Source of the DNA: Nipponacmea schrenckii
Taxonomy: Eukaryota; Mollusca; Gastropoda; Lottiidae
Direction: 5' to 3'
DNA length: 64,000 bases
NCBI GenBank assembly: GCA_030562195.1
Contig: CM060201.1
Coordinates: 34,082,067 to 34,146,066, forward strand
Shown here: positions 1 through 11,169 of the stretch, piece by piece
How positions within the stretch are numbered: position 1 is the first letter of the stretch
How the letters are laid out: the number at the start of each line of letters is the position of its first letter
Position numbers and translations under genes: made by a program
Notes under the pieces: model-generated
Databases searched by the model: none
What the model was told of the DNA's origin: nothing
What the model saw: the letters and a program-made list of their open reading frames with translations, nothing else

Positions 1-1180
1 CTCCAATTGTGGAACAAGCGTAACAATATTGTTAGATCTATAGACAGCTGATGTCAAGGCCATTCTATATGGAAAATTTCAAGGTCATTGAAGGTGAAGG
101 TCACAAGAGTTAGAATTTCAAATTTTTAAAAAATTCAAACGGGCATAAATAATAAATGACGGATTAATTAAATTTTAAAGAAAATTTGCCATTCTCGGAA
201 AAATGGCGCATGCGCAACTAGCAATTGGAATTTTTTTCTTCTCGGGGGATACAAATTATTTTGTATAGCTAATATATACTGTTTTTTCTTACATTCTTGA
301 ATTACACGGGATGTAGGGTCGCCTGAAATGAGATAAAAAACCGGAAGTCCCCACGCCCAAACCGGAAGTGATCAAAAAATTTTGATGATATATTTTTAAT
401 TGTGTTGCGTATTTATCTATATCCTGTAAATTTCAGATTGATCCGAACATTAGAGCCCGAAAGTGTAATATAACCGTCCAAAATTGCAAAATAGTCAGAT
501 TTCGGTGGGCTATAAAACCGGAAGTTAATATTTGTCATGCAATATCAGCACATCTTTAGACAGCTGAGGTCAAGGACATTCTACATCTCAAATGTCAAGG
601 TCATTGAAGGTCAAGGTCACGAGATATAGAGTTTTAAATTTTTGAAAAATTCGAACGGGCATAAAAAAAATTCAAATTCGAAAATCAAAATTCTGTTCCC
701 AACATTTTTTAAATAAAGTATCAAGGATTCGATAGACACCAAAATAATAAAAATCAGTCAATAATTGGCGGACTTATTGAATTTTTAAGAAAATTTGCCA
801 TTTTTGAAAACTGCGCATGCGCAACATTCAATTTAATTTTTCTTCATCTCAGGGGATTAAAATCATTTAGTATAGCTAAAATATACTGTTTTTGTTTAGA
901 ATCTTGAATTACATGGGAAGCAGGGTCGCCCGACATGAGACGAAAAAACCGGAAGTCCCCAAGCCCAAACCGGAAGTGATCAAAAAATTTTGATGATGTA
1001 GTTTTAATTGCGCTGCCTATCTATCTATATCCTGTAAATTTCAGACCGATGCGACTATTAGGGCCCGAGCTAGCTTGAAATCTTATTTGCATATTATGCA
1101 ATTAGCCACTTTTGGGTTAGCGAAAATTTCATGTTAGATATTCATTTTTGATTCCAGCCCATATAAAAACCATTGGTGAA
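1..1180. repeat. Tandemly doubled, ACCGGAAGT-rich dispersed repeat
   Basis: Two diverged copies of a unit of about 540 bp lie head to tail. Each begins near TAGACAGCTGA (about 40 and 555), continues through GGTCATTGAAGGT, GGGCATAAA and GCGCATGCGCAA, and ends in a pair of CCGGAAGT words followed by GATCAAAAAATTTTGATGAT. There is no open frame of note. The words CCGGAAGT and TCAAGGTCA recur. It is a mobile or amplified non-coding repeat of unknown class; related CCGGAAGT-bearing repeats occur at 11170 and 24630. Confidence 0.75.
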
Positions 1181-1480
1181 AACAGAAATAGTCTATCTTT
1201 TTCCGTTTGGGCTAGCGAGCTTCCCAAAAAAAAAAAAATAATCCGAACGAAAACAAAGCGTGACAAATTTCATTTGCCACGCAATTAAAATCATATTTTA
1301 TTTTCATTAATAATAACAATACAATGATACCTGTACATTTAATGTTCTTCCTACTTTCAATTAGGATATTTATTTCACTGTATAGACTTTACTTGTTCCT
1401 TTTAGATTTCTTATTTATGGAATTGTACACCACAGTCTGTCTCTGTCTTCTTGAAAGACTGAACCTGGGTGAACCTGGGT
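1181..1480. other. Unassigned spacer with an A-run
   Basis: AT-rich sequence with an A-run at about 1229 followed by TAATCCGAACG. The same border in reverse complement occurs at about 24615-24650, beside the second copy of the 11.2 kb repeat, so it is probably the edge of a retroposed element. The short open frame at 1324-1623 has no recognisable domain and overlaps the MULE relic on the other strand. Confidence 0.4.
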
Positions 1481-1497
1481 ATCAACCCAGTCTCCTT

Positions 1498-2080
1498 TAC
1501 AGCGCAAAAGAGGTATCAGGACATAAAAAGCTAGGCTTTAAGAATGGTAGTGCCATTAAATTTCTAATAAATTTGTATACTCCTTTGCGATTATTATATG
1601 TTTCCTGCAGGCCAACAGCTTGAACTTTTCTCCATAAACACTGCACCCAGTGAAAAACATACCAAAATGAACATTAACTTCCACAAGACTTGATTTTCTT
1701 CAATACCTAAAACAAACAATAAATGATTTAAACAATAACAATCATTCAACTAATTAATTAAGACTGATAACAATGTGAGAAATTGAAATTGGTTAATTAA
1801 AAGATTAATCAATTACCTCCACATAGTCTTCCGTTTTCCTCCTGGACATTACAACAAAACAAAGGGGCACTTGTTTTGTTTCATTCCCATTGGTGATGAA
1901 GCAGTGAATAGACCAAAGTTGAATGAATGGCTTCTTAACCACTTTAAAGTTACAATCCATAATACCAATCCCTGGTCCTCTCTGACAATTAAAGTTGTTT
2001 ATCAGCGCAATTTGAAATACCGAGTGAAATTCTGGAAAAAAACTAACCCTGACTTTGACGCAGCCATAGGTGTGGCATGA
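1498..2080 (-). pseudogene. MULE-type transposase relic
   Basis: Read on the - strand, about 2080-1805 is open and contains MDCNFKVVKKPFIQLWSIH followed by KQVPLCFVVMSRRKTEDYVE. This is the pattern of the MULE transposase core, in which an acidic residue precedes FKVV, then QL.SIH, then VPL.F..M. A second open piece on the same strand, 1625-1498, reads RKGVYKFIRNLMALPFL, which resembles the segment after the core in such proteins. The two are separated by about 180 bp of non-coding sequence and the frame ends in stops. GAG is followed by GTAATT at 1816, so a splice junction is possible. No terminal inverted repeats were located. The family call is from pattern memory. Confidence 0.55.
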
Positions 2081-2219
2081 GTGGTGTAGAGATAATGATG
2101 GTATGATTGAACTACAAAAACCTATTCCAATTTTCCCTTTTTCCTTTCATTTGTTAATTTGAAGCCATCACAGTAGCTGATCAAAGATTAACAGGGTTTT
2201 TGATTACCTAATCATATAT

Positions 2220-2360
2220 TAATTAGGGGGAGGAAACCACTTAGAATTGGGGTGGAATAGAGGGGGAAACCACTGGCACCAGATTAAAAAGAGGTGGAAA
2301 TCACTGGGGGGAAACTACTGATGAGGAACTTGTAAAAGGAGGAAACCACTGCAAGCCTGT
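2220..2360. repeat. Degenerate GGAAACCACTG repeat
   Basis: About five imperfect copies of GGGGGAAACCACT(G) are spaced 20-30 bp apart. It looks like a small degenerate minisatellite; no coding sense is evident. Confidence 0.5.
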
Positions 2361-2471
2361 TGCACATACGAGGAATAAGATCAAGGTCAAAATTGTTTCT
2401 AATGGAGTGGAGTGATAAAAGCCTAAATAATGAAAGATATCACTGAATAACCCTTGACTTATGCATCTCAC

Positions 2472-2558
2472 CTGATTTGCATATATTGAATTACTTGCTT
2501 GTTGCAAAACTCTTTTAGATATTTTTTGAAAATTCGACGTGATCATAGGCGCAGCCAT
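2472..2558 (-). CDS. Candidate first exon of an unidentified gene divergent from TUBD1
   Basis: On the - strand an ATG in a good context (AAAATGGC) opens 29 codons starting MAAPMITSNFQKISKR and ending exactly at CAG followed by GTGAGA, a strong splice donor (phase 0). The peptide is rich in basic, hydroxylated and hydrophobic residues and lacks acidic ones, as mitochondrial targeting sequences do. It lies about 0.9 kb from the TUBD1 start in divergent orientation, so the two could share a promoter region. No further exon was found between here and position 1, where repeats dominate. I do not recognise the protein. It may be chance. Confidence 0.3.
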
Positions 2559-2929
2559 TTTGTCAACCTTAAATTTCGGATTAATTATTCTAAAACGAAG
2601 AATCTATGTTTTGTTATAAGAGAAATTTAGATGAGTTTTAACATAAAATAATTTGACATGCAAACATTTTGATGATATGTGAATGCTTTCGTTTACAAAG
2701 ATTTTGTTATTTACGGTGATTTTTATTTTTCCGTTTCTCCATTTTAGGCGGCGTTTCAAAAAGTGATGACATTCTTGAAAGAAATGCACACAGAGTAAAA
2801 ATAACTCTGTGAAATGCGTTTGAACGAAGCCATATGGACCATTCCATTGAAATTGAATTGTTAGCGGATCATTATGATCTGTCACCCTATATTTTTGTTC
2901 TTCAAATGAAGATATAGGCCTAAGGTACA

Positions 2930-3690
2930 CAGTTTAATTGTGTGCTATTGACAATTTATAGCCTAATCAAGAAATGACATGAATGAAGACTTCATTCATG
3001 ATGTCATTTCTTGATTATAAATTGTCAATTGTCATTACTTAGTATTATTACACTTAGGCACAAACTGGGCAAGTAGGCAAAACCATGCAGTATGTTATGA
3101 TTTAAATTTTGCCAGGACAGTGGCATTAGCCTACTCCTACTCAATTACAATTTCCAGCAGTCGAAGGATCACAGCCTGTAGCACAAGTGGCCTTAGTTGA
3201 TTGCCCCTCCCGAAACCTAATAGGTCAGTCCTCTGACCTGCATCAATGGCAAAGAGCATGTGGATTAAAAATCTGAAAGATCATCTTTACATCTATTGGG
3301 AACCTTAGCGAGCAAGCATCCCCCCTCCTATATAGCCTAGTATTAATATTATAGACCCTACTATATAGGAATCTCTACTACAAGTAGCATAGGATGTCAA
3401 AAGTAATGTGCAGAGAGATCAGTCATATAGGTGAAATAAATGATAAAATATGTCCAATTTCTTTTCAAGCTACCAAAATGTCCATAATAACTGTACAGTT
3501 GGGGCAGTGTGGAAACCAAATCGGTGGTCAACTCTTCTCTACAATAGCTGATGACATCACTTCCTCTAAACACATGGTAACAGCCAATAAGAATAGAGAA
3601 TATGGAGAAGAGGTTGTGAAGCGGTATTTCAACACAACTGATAAATCAGTCGAAGCACGTGCTGTCATGGTGGATATGGAATCCAAAGTT
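2930..3690 (+). repeat. Left arm, part 1, of long inverted duplication
   Basis: This stretch, covering the TUBD1 upstream region and the first ~210 bp of its exon 1, is matched in reverse complement by about 22303-22950. Landmarks shared by both include CAGCACAAGTGGCC-like, TCTGAAAGATCATCTTTAC and GAGATTCCTA-like words and the tubulin codons up to the ATGGAATCC word. Beyond about 3690 the match stops and resumes at about 6100. Confidence 0.85.
2947..3028. repeat. 82-bp near-perfect palindrome upstream of TUBD1
   Basis: ATTGACAATTTATA and AATCAAGAAATGACAT are followed by their reverse complements ATGTCATTTCTTGATT and TATAAATTGTCAAT, with about 35-40 bp arms and almost no loop. The right arm of the long inverted duplication (about 22890-22950) holds only one half of it, so the palindrome formed in, or was lost from, one arm. 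Confidence 0.85.
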
Positions 3691-5589
3691 ATTGCTCAGA
3701 CTTGTCAAGAAGCAAAGAAAAGTGGCATATGGAAATATCCTGATGGGCAACAATATTGTCAGAAAAGAGGCTCGGGAAATAATTGGGCGCATGGATACTG
3801 TGTTCATGGACCAAACGTGAAGGACAAGGTCATGGAAATGGTTCAAAGTGAGGCTGAAAAATGTGACCGTCTGTCTGGATTTTTGTCGTTGTTGAGTTTA
3901 GCCGGTGGGACAGGATCAGGTGTTGGAACATTCATTAACGAGGCCCTCCGTGACGAATTTCCTCATTCATTCATCATGAATCAAGTTGTATGGCCGTACA
4001 ACACAGGGGAGGTAATAGTACAGAACTATAACGCTGTTTTAACGCTGTCTCATCTCTACCAGACAGCAGATGCAGTTGTTGTTATGGAGAATGATCATCT
4101 GCATAAAATCTGTTCCCAGCTGTTGGACATAAAGAAAATCAGCTTTAAAGACATTAATAAAGTGGTGTGTCATAAATTAGCCTCTGTGTTGCTCCCAGCA
4201 CTGGATTCCCAGGGTAGTACAGATAATGACCTGGGTAAGTATAGCACCATTAGGTATAAAGGTTTGAGGGCTGTTACTTGGCTGATTCTCAGATTCTCTG
4301 ACACAGGTATCAGCATTGTTCTTACCTTGAGGAGGATTCCAACCCTTGGCAACTAATCACCTAGCAGATGACAATGTTACCGCCTAAGCTATTCCACTGC
4401 CACTAATCCACAACTAGGATAAGAATTGATTGATAAATATACATTCCACAGAAAATAAATATGAATCATGAAGATGACAGATATTCCTGTTCAAAAATAA
4501 ATCAATTTCTAAGATATGTGTTTTATCTTTCAGGGATGTTGCTACATCATCTTGTTCCTCACCCAGAATATAAATTATTATCTATCCGCAACATTCCTCA
4601 GATGTCAGCCCATGTCATGGAGTTCAGCACATTTCAATGGTCTGGTTTAATCAAACATCTACTGCAAATGTTCCTAGCTGACGCTGCCATGGAAGAAGGT
4701 GAATGATATGTTTTTATGACAAAATGGAAATTTGATAACTTGAATATTAGATATTTTATTGAAGAAACAATTGTAGTATACACCAGTTCTCTCATGCTGG
4801 TAAACAGGGGCCTTATTCTCGAAAATACAACTTAAGATTAATTTAGTGTTCCAGATTGGTCAATCACTTAAATTGGTTTTAAATTTAATTTTGTACCGGT
4901 AATCCACACAGATTGCTGTATTTCTTAATATCTTGTTTTTATTTTGGTTAAGTTTTGAAGAATAAGATTCCGAATTGATCAATTTATTTTAAAATTGTGA
5001 ATGTTTTGACATTTATGATAAAACCATAAGTAAGAATTGTAATACAAATTCCATTCACTTATAATTTAAAAACTTGGTTGGAATTTTAATTTTTACTTAT
5101 AAACATTGAGTTGAGACTTTTATTTTGAACATTGATGTATTGACATGTGAAAAAGTTAAAAAAATTTACTTATTATCTCTTGTAGGCATTGATTGGCAGG
5201 TGAAAACAGGAAATGACACGCCTAGAGGAAGCGTACGTCACAATCGATCGTTAGCGAATATGTTAATTGTGAGAGGAAAGGATGTAGAGGGAGCTGATCA
5301 TTCACTGTTTTTGGAGGACAAATTGTATTCAACATGGACGCATCCTGATTTAGCATTTACCAAACTTTCTCAATCTAGAGCTTTTAATCAATATGAAAAA
5401 TGTGCAGTTCTGATCAGTAACAATCGGTCACCTATACATCCATTAAATTATATCATAGATAAAGCTTGGAATATGTTTTCATCGCGAGCATATGTTCATC
5501 AATATACCAAACATGGTTTATCTGATGAAGACTTCATGGATTCCTTCGTTACATTAGAACAAGTTGTACACAACTATAAACAATTGTGA
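3478..5589 (+). CDS. TUBD1: Delta-tubulin, three exons, complete
   Basis: Exons 3478-4234, 4534-4698 and 5186-5589 join through two phase-1 introns with GT..AG ends (donors GTAAGT and GTGAAT) and give 441 residues, close to the roughly 450 usual for delta-tubulin. The N-terminus [16 protein letters not shown] and the GTP-phosphate loop AGGTGSG (residues 142-148) are tubulin hallmarks. [27 protein letters not shown] and the C-terminal KAWNMF..AY.HQYTK mark the delta class. Delta-tubulin is needed for the triplet microtubules of centrioles and basal bodies. An in-frame ATG at 3394 would add 28 residues, but the family starts at MSI, so 3478 is preferred. The upstream arm is duplicated in reverse at 22.3-22.95 kb, where only the first ~70 codons survive. 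I see no frameshift or stop in the three exons. Confidence 0.95.
4790..4925. repeat. Short interspersed repeat in TUBD1 intron 2
   Basis: GGGGCCTTATTCTCGAAAA..CAACTTAAGATTAATTTAGTGTTCCAG is followed by sequence related to about 5600-5830 downstream of the gene. It is probably a MITE-like repeat; the ends were not resolved. Confidence 0.5.
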
Positions 5590-5594
5590 ATCCT

Positions 5595-5830
5595 GACCTG
5601 GGACCTTATTCTCCAAACGCAACTTAAGATGATTTTAGTGTTCTAGTTACCCAGAACCTTATTCTCAAAAACTGAACTGAAGGTGGTTTTAGTGTTCCAG
5701 TCACCTGGGACCTTATTTTTTAAAATTTGACTTCAGGTGTTCCAGTCATCTGATTGGTGACTAAAATTGATTTTAAACTTAGTTTTGTTATCCAATCAGA
5801 TCACTGTATTCTTTAAAATCTGGATTTTTG
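5595..5830. repeat. Serial copies of the GGGACCTTATTCTC repeat
   Basis: Three partial copies of (G)GGACCTTATT(CTC).AAA..AACTTAAG..TTTTAGTGTTCCAG lie directly behind the TUBD1 stop codon. The copy in intron 2 shows the family is dispersed. It may lie in the 3' UTR. Confidence 0.55.
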
Positions 5831-6099
5831 AGAAAGTTGTTCATAATTTATTTAATCAGTTTTCATAAACCATTTTTTACACCATGTAGGCCTATGTATG
5901 TGTTGCTTTCATTACTTGACATGTGAGTGAACATGTGACATAGAAGGGACATAACTCTTCTTATTGAATCTTTGGGATTGGCATATTTCGACTTTTTCGG
6001 AAATTCGCAGATAAACAATTAAGTTTCCAAAGATGGCCTGTGAAGTTTCCATACAGAGATTGTTCAGGTTATAAAAGCCTTAACAGTTTTTACAATATA

Positions 6100-7400
6100 T
6101 AAACTAGGTTTAGGCCAAACCATTTATTATTCACTTCCTGTTTCTTCTTCAACTGGGATTCGAACTCGGGCTCTCAAAGTTGCCGAACAGGCCAAAACCG
6201 CTAGGCCACGGAGACCTATGTTTACGACTTAGGGTTGGCTGGGGTTAACCCTTGTAGGTAGACTTTGTATTTCAAAGCCAATTAGGGTTAGCTTAGAAAG
6301 GAGCTATAGCTGGTTCAAAGATATGGTTGCCACATATCAAACGAAAGAGCACATTGTTGCACAACGTCTCAACACGAATTTGTGTACAAAAACATTCAAT
6401 TATGGGGCTTCAATGGGCCAAAAACAATTATTACCCTTCTCGCTAGCGATTCCGAATGGGTTAATATGTAGTCAAAGCCAATGAGGGTTAGCTATACACA
6501 GCCTAATCCAGTGTTGATGAAATATTTCTGTAGAATAAGAGAGAAAAGATAGTGATCGACTTATAGAAAAAAAGAAATTTGAAAGAAGCTTCAACTTGGA
6601 TTCTAACTCCGGATCTTTAAGTTGCCGGCCACGGAGACCTATGTTTACGAGTTAGGGTTGGCTGGAGTTAACCCTAACCCTAGTGTTTCCCTTGTAGATT
6701 TTGTATTTCAAAGCCAATTAGGGTTAGCTTAGAGAGGGGCTATAGCTGGTTCAAAGATATGGTTTCCGCATATCAAACGAAAGAGCACATCATTGCGCAT
6801 CGTCTCTCGAATTTGTGTACAAAAAATTTCAATTAGGGGGCTTCGATGGGCCAAAAACAATTCATTACCCCTTTCGCTAGCGGCTCCGAATGGGACTTCC
6901 CGGGCCTAGACGGGTCAAAGTCATTTGATAATAAAGTACCATCGCTAATCGATATTGGTGTTGTGACGATTTAATTCCAACTTATATTCGGGCAAGGTAG
7001 GCCTTGCATGGATTTCAGTAATAAGACGGAAATTGTCTCGGCGATAATTTTCAATGTGTCGCAGCTACCAATCGCCCTCGTCTGAGATGGTAAATCTGAC
7101 TCGCTACGGATTTGGGTCGAAGGATGGAGATTACAGATACAAAATACAATTTATTATAAGCACACATAAGTTACAAAGAAATAGATCACGTGGTTTCACG
7201 TCATCAAGTAGTACCACATTGACGATAACGAATTAGTCGCAGATATAATTCTATTCACCACTATACCATGGGACATTCATTGTCTATCGCTTTCACCACA
7301 TGGCATCGTACGTCATCTCTAGATCAACCGTACAGATTCATCCATATTTATAGAAAGGTTTAGCATTACAGTTACAATTGCAATAACGTTACTATACAGA
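6100..7400 (+). repeat. Left arm, part 2, of long inverted duplication
   Basis: Reverse-complement partner of about 21030-22265. Shared landmarks are ATTGTCTATCGCTTTCACC (about 7280), the GTTTAGCATTACAGTTACAA word (about 7360), the tRNA-like head near 6200, and repeated TTAGGGTTAGC words. Within this arm about 6150-6470 and 6590-6870 are themselves a diverged direct duplication (CGGAGACCTATGTTTACGA, CATATCAAACGAAAGAGCAC). Confidence 0.85.
6145..6222 (-). repeat. tRNA-derived SINE head
   Basis: On the - strand TGGCCTAGCGG matches the pol III A box and GTTCGAATCC matches the B box, about 35 bp apart. The acceptor ends do not pair and the T stem is imperfect, so this is a tRNA-derived retroposon head and not a working tRNA. 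A partner is at about 21795-21870 on the + strand in the other arm, and a decayed one at about 6590-6640. Confidence 0.6.
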
Positions 7401-7750
7401 ACTATAATTTTTTTTTTTTTTTTTTTTGTTTTTTGAGCACTCAGAAGTGGTGTCTGTATTAGGATCTCAAATATATACATATAACAGACACCCAGTACAC
7501 TATCTCCATTGAAGTTGTGTTAATTTCTAGTGGCTACTCGGCTTCACCAACTAGAGTATTACGGGCTATTGTTGTTAGTGTTCTTATGAGTAGCTAGAAG
7601 GACCAGAGGGGGGTTAGAGGGCCTAAGGTCCCAACTCTAAACATATGTCTGTTACTTGCTATTGTTAGTATGTTACATATAGGGTGAGTTTTTGAAAGAA
7701 ACATATGGGATAGTCATCGTCCGGAGTGTACTTTATTGTTATCATCATTG

Positions 7751-9650
7751 TGCTTTTTTTTTTTTTTTTTCATTTACATATATTATTATTTACAAGGTGG
7801 GAAATATACTATATAGTATAGCATTTACAATAAAGTATTTACAATAAGTTCAATATATATATATACAATTTACAATTATCACACAGAACATTTTTGAAAT
7901 TAAGGCTGTTGTATTGTTTATGTTTTTTATAGTGCAAAGAGTTGATAGTTTTTAAGTGAAAGTTAGTTTACTTTATATCCAATAATTTTGGTTCTAGGTA
8001 GGGGAGTTTGGGCCACAGGGACAAAAAATAGTGTTATATGAAAATTGGTCATTAATTTTGTTGATGACCGAGTTTGCCGGTAGTGTATTCCGGTATAACT
8101 CGGCATCACTAGAGAAAACAAAAAATATAAAATAGAGACAGTGGTCATGATTGATAGATGCTTAAAGCCTATTGTGTTTAAAGTAAACTAACTTCATAGA
8201 GGTGTCTCCACACTGTGGTAGTGGGATGTGGTTGTGTTGTAGAAGGGGACCGTGCTTGTGTTACTTGGTTTGAACTAGGTGTCCCGGTTGTTTAGCATCT
8301 TACTAAGACAGCCTGGGTGTTTGCTAAGAGATAGTGTATTAGTACTTAAGTGATTTCATTATAGAGATGGAATAATAAGTCTTGAGTGCTTTGAGTGTTG
8401 TTTCTGTTTTTCCAGATAAAGATGTAGAGCTGTATAATGTATTTCTGCTGTAGCGGAGGGTAAGTATGGATGTATAGGTAGGGTAAGGGTAAAGTGAAAG
8501 TTTTATCAGCTGTAATGGTTTGGATGTGAGTGGTGAAGAACTGGCGGAGAGGGAGAAGGTGAGTACAGTGTTGAAATAAATGTATTTGTGTTTCAGGTTG
8601 GTGTTTGCAGTAATTACAGTTTATATTGATAATGTAGAAAGTTCTGGATTGCTGAATAGATTTAGTGTAGAGGCCGGAGTGCAGGATAATGTAAGTAAAA
8701 TCTTTTTGTCTGTTGTTGAGGTAGGGGTTCTGCTGGAATTTAGAAATTTGGGTGAGGTTAAGAGTCGGATGTTCTATTATTACCTTGGGTTTGTGATCTG
8801 AGAGTTGAATAAGTTTGAGGTTGATTGTCTTGCTGGATGTTTTTTGTTGGTAGTTGATGATGTTTGAATGTTGTTGATATGTTTGTTTTATATTTCTTAG
8901 GAGAGGTGGTTCAATAATGGTAACTGTATGGGAAGGATGAAGTGGATGCAGGTTTCGAAGAGGAATACCTAGCCAGTATTTTAGGAGAGCCATCCAGGCA
9001 TGTTGGAAGTTAGGTGAGTATGTGAATTTATTTATGAGCTGTATAAAGTTAATTGTTATTTTGTTGTTAATGCATGTAATATTGAGTCCACCCTGATCCA
9101 GAGGCAGCATGAGAGTTTGTCTTTTGATAGTTTCAGGTTGATCAGCCCAGATAAATTTGAAGATAAGAGAGTGTAACTGTTTTATGATGTCAGGAGGTGG
9201 AGGTATTATCTTCAGTATATATTGGGTGAGGCTGATTAATTAGGTATTTAACGCCATCAGGCGCTCCCTAAAGGAGAGATTCCCAGCACGTTGAATGTGT
9301 GTGAATTGTATGGCTGTGATTTTGTTAAGTATTGTAGTCCAGTTTTTGTAGATGTAGTTTTTTCCGAAGTAGATTCCAAGTATTTTAATCGTATCACCGG
9401 GGACAAGGTCCGTCACCGAACTGAACCCGTTCATGTTAATGAATTCTGTTTTGTCCACATTCAGCCTGGAGCCAGAAGCAGTACCATATGTGGTAATTTC
9501 ATGCACAATTTCTGTAAGTGAATTTGGAGATGTAAGTATGGCCGAAATATCGTCTGCATGTTGAAATATTTTTATCTGAGATGATAAATTTGGAATTTTG
9601 ATGCCAATAATGGAGTCATTCTGCAGAATTTTTGAGGCCAGAAGATGTTT
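7751..9650 (-). pseudogene. 5'-truncated L1/Tx1-like LINE (RT C-terminal half)
   Basis: Reading leftward, one frame runs from about 9650 to 8346 with a single in-frame stop at 9240-9242. It contains FQHADDISAI (the catalytic ..ADD motif of reverse transcriptase), then LGIYFG..Y..KNW and FRERLMALNT (thumb region), LPLDQGGLNI, and a C-terminal zinc-binding stretch, CNYCKHQPETQIHLFQHC. That order is typical of L1/Tx1-clade LINEs. The 5' half (endonuclease and early RT) is absent. The 3' UTR runs to a T-run at about 7751-7770, which is the poly(A) tail on this strand. A second T-run at about 9650 belongs to another - strand element abutting the truncated 5' end. The element is inactive. Confidence 0.8.
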
Positions 9651-10034
9651 TTTTTTTTTTTTTAAACAATATTTATTCATAAATTACAAGTTTTAGATAC
9701 ATATATAAAAGTTATGGTTTCGGAAACAAGTCGAAACTTATATAAATCCGTTACCATTTACCGATAATACAATTACAATTCAAATACAATTTTATGTACA
9801 ATGTTTGAAATTATGTTTAAGTGCTGTACAGTCCTGTTATGTTATAGATTAGAGATAGAGTTGCAGATGTTATATACGGAAGTTTGCCAACAGATGTTCT
9901 CGGGAGATATAATTTGTGTGATATTGGCTTGCTCATCGGGATCCTGGCAGTCCTCACGGCCCCCACAACGACCTGGTCGATCGGTGTCATGGTGTCTATC
10001 GCGGATGAATGACAAAGGATATCAGTTGATCAGT
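9651..10034 (-). repeat. Second poly(A)-ended element, body unidentified
   Basis: On the - strand the sequence ends in an A-run at 9663-9650, as a retroposon tail would. The body (9664-10034) has no recognised domain and becomes GC-richer before the gap. The open frame over the gap is an artefact of the Ns. Confidence 0.35.
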
Positions 10035-10534
10035 NNNNNNNNNNNNNNNNNNNNNNNNNNNNNNNNNNNNNNNNNNNNNNNNNNNNNNNNNNNNNNNNNN
10101 NNNNNNNNNNNNNNNNNNNNNNNNNNNNNNNNNNNNNNNNNNNNNNNNNNNNNNNNNNNNNNNNNNNNNNNNNNNNNNNNNNNNNNNNNNNNNNNNNNNN
10201 NNNNNNNNNNNNNNNNNNNNNNNNNNNNNNNNNNNNNNNNNNNNNNNNNNNNNNNNNNNNNNNNNNNNNNNNNNNNNNNNNNNNNNNNNNNNNNNNNNNN
10301 NNNNNNNNNNNNNNNNNNNNNNNNNNNNNNNNNNNNNNNNNNNNNNNNNNNNNNNNNNNNNNNNNNNNNNNNNNNNNNNNNNNNNNNNNNNNNNNNNNNN
10401 NNNNNNNNNNNNNNNNNNNNNNNNNNNNNNNNNNNNNNNNNNNNNNNNNNNNNNNNNNNNNNNNNNNNNNNNNNNNNNNNNNNNNNNNNNNNNNNNNNNN
10501 NNNNNNNNNNNNNNNNNNNNNNNNNNNNNNNNNN
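10035..10534. other. Assembly gap (500 N)
   Basis: Exactly 500 N; a placeholder length. The true content is unknown. Confidence 1.
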
Positions 10535-11165
10535 AATGTACAATTGAGAGGACTAGTGGTATAAGGGACGCAACTCTATAAAATACTCTCTTAAAGATGT
10601 AAAGCCGCGCTGTTAATTTGATGGCTCTATGTTATACCATGGCAACTTGCCACAAATTGCAGGATCGAATGTTCCTACTACACCTAAATTAAGATTGATA
10701 AATAAATAAATAAACAAATTAAAAGTATCAACGATCTGGAAAGTTAATTTAATCCGAGATCAATTTGTATTCTAAAATAAGGTGTTATGTCCCTTTATGA
10801 CCACAAATTTGTTTTTTCGACGTTTTGTTTTACACACTAATTAAACAGATATAAATGTTACAAGAAGAGTTAAGAAGATAATGCAACAGGGCAAAAAGTC
10901 AAATTGTGTTAATTTCTTATCGTTAGGGCAAGACAAATTTTGACATTTCCAGTTTAAGTATCGCAACCAATCAAAACAAGTCATTATACTGAGTAGGCGT
11001 GATTACGTTCTATTTTAAATGACAGCCAGGAGATATAACACATTCTAAATATCTCGGAAGCTGCACAATTGTTGCAAACAGGTCTAGTTATTATTATGGA
11101 ATTGGATATTATAAATGCAACGTTTCACCCATGCAATAGAAGGGACGCGCACTGCCTTGGTACCG
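10535..11165. other. Unassigned AT-rich spacer
   Basis: No coding frame, RNA gene or known repeat was recognised here. Both ends abut a gap or a repeat. Confidence 0.5.
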
Positions 11166-11169
11166 TCTA

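Noticed and set aside
1324..1623. A 99-residue + strand protein
   Set aside because: It lies opposite the MULE relic, has biased hydrophobic content from AT-rich DNA and no domain.
3394..3477. An N-terminal extension of delta-tubulin from the ATG at 3394
   Set aside because: The family begins at the [14 protein letters not shown] stretch; the 28 extra residues have no tubulin likeness and fit a 5' UTR that happens to be open.
6145..6222. A functional tRNA gene
   Set aside because: A and B boxes are present, but the acceptor stem does not pair and the T stem has mismatches. It also lies in a repeat with decayed sisters.
6200..6725. Telomere-like TTAGGG words, also at 22200-22235
   Set aside because: They are scattered single words in a duplicated repeat, not a tandem run.
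9801..10547. Long open frames over 10035-10534 and 40031-40530 on both strands
   Set aside because: They consist of Ns and are produced by the gap.
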